The notes under the pieces: model-generated | Told to the model about the DNA's origin: nothing | Seen by the model: only the letters and a program-made list of their open reading frames with translations | Databases searched by the model: none | In this document: positions 10,424 through 19,000 of the stretch, in pieces | How positions within the stretch are numbered: position 1 is the stretch's first letter | Layout of the letters: every line of letters begins with the position of its first letter | Source: Macrostomum hystrix | Taxonomy: Eukaryota; Platyhelminthes; Macrostomidae | Reading direction: 5' to 3' | NCBI GenBank assembly: GCA_950097015.1 | Contig: CATNEN010000038.1 | Coordinates: 25,085,001-25,149,000, forward strand | DNA length: 64,000 nt | Translations under genes and position numbers: made by a program

Positions 10424-11365
10424 TCAAGACTTGACAACTGGCCTAGAGTCTGTTGGCAGCAACAGAGTCATTTTCGCAGCGGCATCCTCTTGTAGTTTAA
10501 CCCAGGAATAGGCGAACACACCACAGCACACTAGCAGAATGGCCAGCATCTGCTCAAGTGAGATGGGATCATTAAAGATCAGGTAGCCTAAGGTGAGGGC
10601 AGAGCAGAACTTCAAATGGCCAGCCATGTTATAAGTCAAGGCGGACGTGTTGCCAATAATCCAATAGATGGACAGATTGACAAGGAAAGCTATGGCGGCG
10701 GACAGTGTTACCATAGCAACAGCGTTTGCGCTGAGATTCAAATTCTGACTAGCAGGCGGCTCAAAATACGCAATGGGAGGCAGCAGAAGCAGAGCAGACA
10801 GAGGTGCTTGATAGAACAGCAGCTGAGCAGAGTCACACTGCAAGCCTGACTGGAATGTGCCAACCCAGATCTGGTAGAGCGACGTCACCAGTACACCGGC
10901 GGCGGCAAACGACAAGCCAAGGGCGCTGAACTTCAAGTCGTAGTGCGAATTCAATGCTACACCCATGACAACAGGGACAAAGGTGAGACGCAGGCGCCAG
11001 GATGACGGCTTGCCGTAAAAGACAGAGTTAATAGCTATAATGCATGGCGTGGTCAACGTCTTTAAGACCTGATAGGTGCCGACCGTGTTAAATTGTAGGC
11101 TTAGATTAGTGAGTGCCACAAAACCGCAGAAGGTTAATGACAAAGGCAGCATCCGTAGAACTGACAGGGATTTGTGACGAAATACACCAAACAGTCGGCA
11201 GATTATGAGGCCGAGAAATGTCACCACGAAGTGCAGCATTGTTAGGGTCAGATTGGGGAAGCCGTAGTGTGTGTACACGTATTTGTTGACACCGACAATG
11301 GCCACGGAGACAAGGATGTTAAGGCACAGGACGGTGCCAATAAAGAAGCGAGATTGCTGAGCCAT
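10424..11365 (-). CDS. slc35e3: Solute carrier family 35 member E3-like transporter
   Basis: A single-exon protein of 313 residues of the triose-phosphate-translocator/nucleotide-sugar transporter superfamily (TPT/EamA fold, normally about ten membrane helices, usually in Golgi or ER). The start region has FFIGTVLCLNILVSVAIVGV followed by NKYVY and GFPNLTLTMLHFVVTF, then PLSLTFCGFVALTNLSLQFN, NTVGTYQVLKTLTTP and the late GHLKFCSALTLGYLIFNDP segment. These order and spacing patterns fit SLC35E3. Length matches the family. The substrate is not known from the sequence. The start at 11365 is the first ATG and leaves a full N-terminal helix. Its 3' side abuts the 36-bp array, and its last codons are duplicated at 4808-4943. 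Confidence 0.93.
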   Translation of the reverse strand: MAQQSRFFIGTVLCLNILVSVAIVGVNKYVYTHYGFPNLTLTMLHFVVTFLGLIICRLFGVFRHKSLSVLRMLPLSLTFCGFVALTNLSLQFNTVGTYQVLKTLTTPCIIAINSVFYGKPSSWRLRLTFVPVVMGVALNSHYDLKFSALGLSFAAAGVLVTSLYQIWVGTFQSGLQCDSAQLLFYQAPLSALLLLPPIAYFEPPASQNLNLSANAVAMVTLSAAIAFLVNLSIYWIIGNTSALTYNMAGHLKFCSALTLGYLIFNDPISLEQMLAILLVCCGVFAYSWVKLQEDAAAKMTLLLPTDSRPVVKS

Positions 11366-11524
11366 CGCTAGACTGTGGCCAAGTTTATGTCGATGCTAAT
11401 TGAGCTAAATGATCTCAGCAATCAGAAATATAGCATGGGTGAGGATTCCACCACCGAACTGAAATGAGTAAGGTTAAGCATGAGAATGATTGAGAGCATG
11501 TTGATTGAAATGTGAAATATATAT
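11366..11524. promoter_or_regulatory. Presumed SLC35E3 upstream region
   Basis: A short region between the SLC35E3 start and a SINE. Its position suggests a 5' untranslated region or promoter. No motif was identified. Confidence 0.25.
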
Positions 11525-11717
11525 GCAGGAGGGCTGCGGGCACTGGCACATAACAATCCTTTGGTGACACTAGACCCGCAGCCAGCGAGGAGGCAATTCT
11601 GCCCATTCCGCTGACTCCTGAGCACACACGCACACATGGATACCGTACGCAGGCCTTGGATATTGGCCATAAAGGACGTAACGGACAAGCCTCCCCAAGC
11701 CTTCTCTCTGCGGCTGC
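11525..11717 (-). repeat. SINE family A, 5'-truncated
   Basis: On the minus strand it holds the family A tail (gaggaggcaattctgcccat on the plus strand) and part of the body, but the tRNA-like head is missing. An extra 7 bp (aacaatc) interrupts the gatgtgcca region. Confidence 0.75.
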
Positions 11718-12264
11718 CTTCAACTTGGCAACTTCAAATTAAGGGAAGGGAATTATAACAAAAGAAATTTACTAGTTAAATTTTTGCTTCTTTTAGAAGC
11801 GCAGTTAAGACTGATGAAAATGAAAATACCGAATAATTATATATTTTTGCTGATCAAAATATATTCATATTCACTTCTAATGTATCCACTCACCTGTAAC
11901 TTATTGATGAAGCTAACAGACACATTACAAAACAGATTTCAAATGCCATATTTAGTATTATTAAACTAAAAATAGGACCAGCTAAATCGACAACAACAAG
12001 CTGAGTAAACAAATAGAAAGTTAAAAATAAACTGTTTCTTTTTCGAATTAAAGCCTTATAGAAAACTGCGTAGACTAAATTCTTATTCTAGCGGTTCATT
12101 TGTATCGGATTCTATGGAAAACCTGCTATTTATTCATAGACTAAAATAGAAAGTTTTTACTTTTACTCATCTAAGCATAATTAAAATAAATTTATTTTCT
12201 AAAGAACCTGTTTATTTGTTGTATAACATTTTTACCATAAACTATCTCAATGCAAAAGATGGCC
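11718..12264. other. AT-rich intergenic DNA
   Basis: No gene or repeat family recognised. Confidence 0.4.
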
Positions 12265-12650
12265 CAATACCATGGAACCCAGCGCGTTTTACCATAGACA
12301 ATCTCAATATGAACAATAGACTATTATCATAGAACCCAGCGTGTTTTTACCATAGTCTTAGTCTTAATGTGAACGATAGACTATTATCATGGAACCCAGA
12401 GTGTTTTTACCATAGACAATCTCAATATGAACAATAGACTATTATCATGGAACCCAGTGTGTTTTTACCATAGACAATCTCAATGTGAACAATAGACTAT
12501 TATCATGGAACCTAGAGTGCTTTTACCATAGACAATCTCAATATGAACAATAGACTATTATCATGGAACCTAGAGTGTTTTTACCATAGACAATCTCAAT
12601 ATGAACAATAGACTATTATCATGGAACCCAGTGTGTTTTCACCATAGACA
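12265..12650. repeat. 58-bp minisatellite, about 7 copies
   Basis: The unit contains accatagacaatctcaatat, gaacaatagactattatcat and ggaacccagtgtgttttt, 58 bp together. It lies 140 bp beyond the mL53 stop codon. The first units are more diverged than the last ones. Confidence 0.9.
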
Positions 12651-12751
12651 GTCCCTAAAAAACATCGCAGCGAACACTGGAGAACCCATTGTGACGCAAA
12701 AAGTTTTTTATTAAGGTGTCACATTATTAATTTATTTCTACACTACAGTAA

Positions 12752-12757
12752 TTTATT
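12752..12757 (-). promoter_or_regulatory. Polyadenylation signal for mL53
   Basis: TTTATT on the plus strand is AATAAA on the minus strand, about 38 bases after the mL53 stop codon. A second AATAAA lies at 12731-12736. Confidence 0.55.
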
Positions 12758-12794
12758 GACATTATTTCAATTTCGACTTTAGTCTGGTAAAGTT

Positions 12795-13217
12795 TTAGGC
12801 AGCCGAACTGCTACTAGTGGAGTCTTCGATAGCGTGCAGCGCTGTCTGCTTTTGCAACAATTCGACTAAGTCGGCGGCGCTAAACTTGCCAGTATTCACA
12901 ACCAGAGCTTGGCCGTCAATGTAGGCCACGCGGAGACTGGGCTCAGAGCGGTCGCCTTTGATCACAACCTGGCAGGAACAGGTGAGATTTGTAGCACGCC
13001 ATCTCGGAGTATGCAGAATACTGCACAGCTGCCTAACTGAAGCCGACTTTGGATCAAATGGGTCGTATTCGAATTTCAAGCTTGATACTGGTTTCAAATC
13101 GAACTTTAACAGCCTCGCCTTGGTAATCTGTTGGTCATTTTCTGATAGGCGATTGCGAAAATATTTAATTACAGGCGACATCTTCTGCGGCCGCAGTGTG
13201 CCCCATCTTGTGGCCAT
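12795..13217 (-). CDS. mrpl53: Mitochondrial ribosomal protein mL53
   Basis: A single-exon 140-residue protein. The core from about residue 35 (FDLKPVSSLKFEYDPFDP), through SVRQLCSILHTPRWRATNLTC with SEPSLRVAYIDGQALVVNTG, matches the mL53 pattern of LRPVKxVxVxFxPF, then a helix ending in RxTNLxC, then SEPxxxVxFxDGxxL. mL53 has a thioredoxin-like fold in the mitochondrial large subunit and is usually about 112 residues; the extra length is at the N terminus, likely the import presequence, and a serine-rich tail. I chose the second ATG (13217, MATRWGTLRPQ) because it begins an Arg-containing presequence. An in-frame ATG at 13250 would add eleven residues. The start lies about 100 bp from a minisatellite block. 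Confidence 0.88.
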   Translation of the reverse strand: MATRWGTLRPQKMSPVIKYFRNRLSENDQQITKARLLKFDLKPVSSLKFEYDPFDPKSASVRQLCSILHTPRWRATNLTCSCQVVIKGDRSEPSLRVAYIDGQALVVNTGKFSAADLVELLQKQTALHAIEDSTSSSSAA

Positions 13218-13324
13218 ATTATCTTGTGGATTTTGTTTTGATGATTTCACTGAAATATAAGTATAGTGAAACTATCTGGCAGGCTTCAATAATTACCTGT
13301 CCTAGCCACAAAATATTTGCTATT

Positions 13325-14300
13325 AGCATGTGTTGGGATCTGTGATGATTTGAGTAGGGATTGGGAAGCTGGGAACTGTGATGATTTGCGTAGGGATTGG
13401 GAAACTGGGATCTGTGATGATTTGAGTAGGGATTGGGAAACTGGGAACTGTGATGATTTGAGTAGGGATTGGAAAGCTGGGATCTGTGATGATTTGAGTA
13501 GGGATTGGGAAGCTGGGAGCTGTGATGATTTGAGTAGGGATTGGGAAACTGGGAACTGTGATGATTTGAGTAGGGATTGGGAAGCTGCATGGGATCTGTG
13601 ATGATTTGAGTAGGGATTGGGAAACTGGGAACTGTGATGATTTGAGTAGGGATTGGGAAGCTGGGATCTGTGATGATTTGAGTAGGGATTGGGAAACTGG
13701 GAACTGTAATGATTTGCGTAGGGATTGGGAAACTGGGAACTGTAATGATTTGCGTAGGGATTGGGAAACTGGAATCTGTGATGATTTGAGTAGGGATTGG
13801 GAAGCTGGGAACTATGATGATTTGAGTAGGGATTGGGAAGCTGGAATCTGTGATGATTTGAGTAGGGATTGGGAAGCTGGGAACTGTGAGGATTTGAGTA
13901 GGGATTGGGAAACTGGAATCTGTGATGATTTGAGTAGGGATTGGGAAGCTGGGATCTGTGATGATTTGCGTAGGGATTGGGAAGCTGGGATCTGTGATGA
14001 TTTGAGTAGGGATTGGGAAGCTGGGATCTGTGATGATTTGAGTAGGGATTGGGAAACTGGAATCTGTGATGATTTGAGTAGGGATTGGGAAACTGGGAAC
14101 TGTAATGATTTGCGTAGGGATTGGGAAGCTGGGAGCTGTGATGATTTGAGTAGGGATTGGGAAACTGGAATCTGTGATGATTTGAGTAGGGATTGGGAAA
14201 CTGGGAACTGTAATGATTTGCGTATGGATTGGGAAGCTGGGAACTGTGATGAATTGAGTAGGGATTGGGAAGCTGGGATCTGTGATGATTTGAGAATGTA
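13325..14300. repeat. 36-bp minisatellite, block 3 (about 27 copies)
   Basis: Same family as the blocks at 4429 and 8336, with diagnostic variants such as tgcgtagggattggg and gggaactgtaatg that recur in pairs and show local multi-unit spread. It sits just upstream of mL53, so together with block 2 it brackets the SLC35E3-mL53 pair. Confidence 0.95.
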
Positions 14301-15140
14301 TTCGGGATCGGGCATGTATAGTACAATTCACAATTCACAATGCGATAAAACAAGTTAATATTGTTTTGTAAAAATTATAAAAATCTGAAATAGATATTTG
14401 GACGCGATATCATTTGTTAAGGTTAATATTGACTCAATGATAATTTAACAAATAGTAGTTAATTTCCTGTTGCGGAGAATTTTGGCTATTGCCATTCATA
14501 AACCTGAGCAGCGATTCTGAAGAAGAAATAGTTAGCTAGAAAAATAGTTCCACTATCAGTATAGAAAAGTCTAATCAATACAAGAAATCGCAGTGTAAAA
14601 AAGAGGATCTCCCACGCGAATAAAAAGACACATCAATTAAAAACATTTACAACTCGATTCTGTGAATTTAAGTATCATTAAGCAAACGTACCGATATAAT
14701 CACATAGTTACCATGACAGTCTATTAATGACTGCCAACAATAGATACTCGTAAAAAAGATCACGGAAGCGATGGTAATGTACTGACGCAAAATAGACATG
14801 CAGGATATTCCACGTAACTATAAATCAATAGTAAATCACTATTTTTCATTTACAAACAAATGTACAAACGTTTACGTTTTTCGAAAAAAATATGACCTGA
14901 CCCTTTTGTAGAGTTTAAATTTTATAGAAGTTTTCCTTATCAAATCATAACCAGTTGTTATCAATTACATCGGTGTCAAATAGTAATATGTCTAATTGGT
15001 CATAAATCACGGAATAAAAAAAATAAAAGAATACACAGCAGTGTTTGTGTTTTGAAATGAATAAATCAACACTAGTGCTATCAAGAAAAAAACTGGATAG
15101 CTAATGAGCATCACAGAATAGTGTTTGTTTGGATCGACTG
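14301..15140. other. AT-rich intergenic DNA
   Basis: The first 150 bp are the array flank that is also found at 4944-5095. The rest shows no gene or repeat that I recognise. Confidence 0.4.
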
Positions 15141-16027
15141 TAAGTAATAGGAAAATGGTCCCCTCTGGCGCAGCTCGCTGATTGGCTGGCTGGGTGGGGT
15201 GGGTGTCGACGTGGGTAGGGTTTGTGGAGGGGTTGGTGTCGGGGTCAGTAGGTTCTGTGGAGGGGTTGATGTCAGAGTCAGTAGGGTCTGTGGAGGGGGT
15301 GGGTGTCGGGGTCAGTAGTGTCTGTGGAGGGGTGGGTGTCGGGGTCAGTAGTGTCTGTGGAGGGGTGTGTGTCGGGGTCAGTAGGGTCTGTGGAGGGGGT
15401 GGATGTCGGGGTCAGCAGAGTCTGTGGAGGGGTGGTTGTCGGGGTCAGTAGGGTCTGTGGAGGGGGTGGGTGTCGGGGTCAGTAGGGTCTGTGGAGGGGG
15501 TGGATGTCGGGGTCAGCAGAGTCTGTGGAGGGGTGGTTGTCGGGGTCAGTAGGGTCTGTGGAGGGGGTGGGTGTCGGGGTCAGTAGGGTCTGTGGAGGGG
15601 TGGGTGTCGGGGTCAGTAGGGTCTGTGGAGGGGTGGGTGTCTGGGTCAGTAGGGTCTGTGGAGGGATGGGTGTCGTGGTCAGTAGGGTCTGTGGAGGGGT
15701 GGGTGTCGGGGTCAGTAGGGTCTGTGGAGGGGGGTGGGTGTCGGAGTCAGTAGGGTCTGTGGAGGGGTGGGTGTCGGGGTCAGTAGGGTCTGTGGAGGGA
15801 TGGGTGTCGGGGTCAGTAGGGTCTGTGGAGGGGGTGGGTGTCGGGGTCAGTAGGGTCTGTGGAGGGGTTGGTGTCGGGGTCAGTAGGGTCTGTGGAGGGG
15901 GTCGCTAGGTTCGGAGGACGGGGTGAGTAGGGTCAAATCACCACCCCGTCCAAAGACCCTACCAACTCCGACACCCACCCCACAAAGCCAGCCAATCAGC
16001 GAGATGCGCCAGAGGGGACCATTTTCC
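15141..16027. mobile_element. Fold-back structure: inverted repeats around a G-rich array
   Basis: The left arm (15147-15215) and right arm (15945-16025) are reverse complements over roughly 70-80 bp, with a few mismatches. Left: ggaaaatggtcccctctggc, then gctcgctgattggctggctg. Right on the minus strand: ggaaaatggtcccctctggc, then atctcgctgattggctggct. Between them lies the 33-bp array. This is the form of a fold-back transposon or an inverted duplication. I found no clear target-site duplication. Confidence 0.65.
15216..15905. repeat. 33-bp G-rich minisatellite, about 20 copies
   Basis: The unit is gtgtcggggtcagtagggtc followed by tgtggaggggtgg, 33 bp (34 in variants with an extra G). Every unit has three or four runs of three or more G on the plus strand, so G-quadruplex formation is possible. 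Transcription of the neighbouring kelch gene runs on the C-rich side. Confidence 0.92.
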
Positions 16028-16047
16028 TGCTACTGTATAAACAATCA

Positions 16048-16053
16048 TTTATT
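16048..16053 (-). promoter_or_regulatory. Polyadenylation signal of the kelch gene
   Basis: TTTATT on the plus strand gives AATAAA on the minus strand, about 12 bases after the kelch stop codon. The right arm of the inverted repeat begins only about 20 bp further on. Confidence 0.6.
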
Positions 16054-16063
16054 GCAGCAGGGC

Positions 16064-19000
16064 TCATCCTAGATTCACACAACCGCGCCACAGAGCCAAT
16101 GAACTTCGACTGAGTCCGTTCTCTTGCGCGCCGAGACACAGCACCGCACCGCAGTCAGCTGACAAAGGAGCAAATTCTACGCAGACATCGTCCGCTTCGT
16201 CGGCTTCGTCGGCGGAGAATGCGCCAATGGTGGAGCCGCAGCCGGATGACACAGACAGGGAAGGATTAGCGAAGGCCCACGAGGCGGCGGCTGGGGCCCC
16301 AGCATTGTTGAACAAAGTTTCGGCAGTCTCCGAGCCACGAATTGGGGCCAGTTCAATAGCTGATTGATTAGATAACTGAGCAGACTGAGCTGGATGGTCA
16401 GAGTAGGTCGACGCGAACTCGCGACCTCGGTTAGGATCATGCTGTTGTTGTTGTTGCTGGGGATTGTAATTATAAAGGTTTGGCGGAGACAATGGAATCA
16501 GGGTGTGATGCACGTAGCCGCGAGGTCGCAGGTGCCGGGGCTGGGAGGGCCGCACAGGTGCCCAGGTCTCAGTGGCCAGTTTAAGCGACCACAACTGCTC
16601 TGTTGGTCTCTGGTCTCTGGTCTCGCCGCCGAACACAAGCATGTGGCCTGCGGAGCAGGGTGGGGGCGGGCAGTGGATCTCCGGTGGATCTCGACGGGTC
16701 TCTATCTATCTATTTGCAGGGGGGCCCGGGGCACTTGTCGCACAAGCGACGGAGCGGCACGCCCCCAGACCGGCGAACTAGGCGCTTAGCGCCCATCGCG
16801 CCGCCTCCCCTGAGCAGGCACCACACACAGCAGCACAGACCAGCCGGGGAGGGCAGGAGGCACCCAGAATAGGCAGCAGTGCCCCCACCCAGCCCCACAC
16901 GCACAGAGCAGACTAAGCCGGGGCGGAAGGCTGATAAGAAATCAGTCCTCAGGGGGGGGGGCGGGTGATGAGTGTACCCTTATCCAATCGCGCTGATGGA
17001 AATCCAGAAAGCGCGCGGCGGTGTACACCCGCCCCCAGCCACCCGCCGCAAGGCCTCACGCCCCAGCGCCAACGCACACAACTCACACAACGCAGAACAG
17101 GCACACAGAAGGTAGGAGAGAAGCTATTATTTCAAGCTTTGATTGCACGAAATATGGTGCACCTCCGCCGGTCGCTACTGTACAAACCCTCCAACAAGTC
17201 CCGAAATTAATCGTGACTTGAAGGGAGAATCGAACTAGCGTCCATTGGAGTGCGAGGCAGCGATGCTAGCCGCTGACCCTCTCGCCCCCTTATCTCGACG
17301 GGTCTTTTTAGAAACTATTAATTTAATAAAGCCAGATTACATCTAATCAATAATAATAACATAAGGCTGCGTACGGCTGTTCAGTCCATGGACTGGGTGG
17401 ACGTCACACTGTGCTTTAATTACCCTAACTAATTCTGGAACCCATTTTAACAGCTGGGTGAGCTGAAGTAAAGCAAAGTTGTGTCTGTTGCTAAAGGACA
17501 CAGATTTGCTTCGAAGCAAGCAAATAAAACTGAAGCAATAAACACTAAAAATGTAAATCATAAAATAAATGATTGCGTTTAAATGAACTATCCAAAAATG
17601 AGTTCTAAGTTCACTTTTAGTAAAAAAAACAAATTAAAGGAACAACGCCTTCCATTGCCCAATAAAATAGAATAATTTAAGTATCCCGATAACTGTTATC
17701 TGGACGTGATACACTAGATGTTTGTCTTTTTTTAAAAACCTTCACTGTTGATAGGGTAGTTTAGTTTTTTGTGACGTGCACTTTTTTTAAACAGTGGATC
17801 TAGAAATGTGATGCTCTGATGCAAAAAAACGGCAGAAGAAAATTAATTATAAGAGAATCATTCAGTTTAAAGGCAGCAACAGTTTTGGAATTCAAATTAG
17901 ATTTGGTTCAGCTCAAATAAGATCAAATTATGTCATTTATAAATCAGAATTCAAGACAATACAGAATCGAATTCTGTATACATAACTCTCATAAAAATGC
18001 CATCGGACATAAATGTAAAAAAAGTTAACTGCCAAATATGGAACTCGATGGGGGTGAGTGGCAGAGCGGTTATCGCGTTCGCCCTTCGCACCAAGGTCCC
18101 TAAGTTCGATTCCACGGCGAGGCCACATTTATTTGAGGCGCAGCCGCAGAGAGAAGGCTTGGGGGCTTGTCGTGCAATTCACGCCCTTGAGGGCCAACCT
18201 CGATCCAAGGCGCAGTGAAAGAGTACAATGTCAGACGATATGAGAAAGTCAGAACAAATGTACACACCTGTGTGTGCTCAGGAGTCAGCGAAATGGGCAG
18301 AATTGTCTCCTCGCTGGCTGCGGGTCTAGTGTCACCAAATGATGTGCCACTGCCCGCAGCCCTCTCGCAATTATGATTATTATTATCACATCGCATCCGG
18401 AATGACTAGGAAACAGGCATCAAACTGATGATTAAAAATAATTGGTGCTCAGAAAGCAATATCCGGATAGTGGGTAAAACACAAGTCCATTTTAGTCGAA
18501 AAAGCCACTGAAAAAGAGTTTCTTTATAATGACTTTCGATCATTTACGCGAAAACATAAATGAAATTTTACTAAAAACTAACGACCTACTTGATTAAAAT
18601 ATATTTTATTAATGCTGACAATAACTGTGAAAACCTAGGACAAAACAATGAGACACAATGGCGTACGGCTGTTCAGTCCATGGACTGGGCGGACTCCAAA
18701 AGCCTTAAGTACCCCAGCTAATGCTGGTAACCATTTAACAGTTAATTGAACGGGGGGAGTGCAGAGTTAGGTGTCTTGCTAAACGACACGAATTGTTCCA
18801 GCGGAGTCGTGTCGGGAAGCGAACCCCCGACCCTTAAGCCGAGTCCGACGCTCTAGCCACTAGGCTACGCCTCCTGTAACCAGGGACAAATACATAATTC
18901 GCTACCTTTTTGCTTCTTTTGACAGTTCGGAATGAGAACTAACGAAAATTTACAATAATTATTTAACTTTATTAATTCACAATTAAATTTTGCATTTCTG

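Noticed and set aside
8326-10437. Minus-strand open frames of 703 and 623 codons
   Set aside because: They lie in the 36-bp array; the unit length is a multiple of three and has no stop in three minus frames, so length says nothing about coding.
13219-14358. Frames of 250-370 codons on both strands near mL53
   Set aside because: By-products of the 36-bp array; only 12795-13217 has a recognisable protein.
16394-16904. Several 64-131-codon frames in GC-rich kelch intron and antisense to the last kelch exon
   Set aside because: No domains, conflicting frames, and the kelch exon explains the coding signal.
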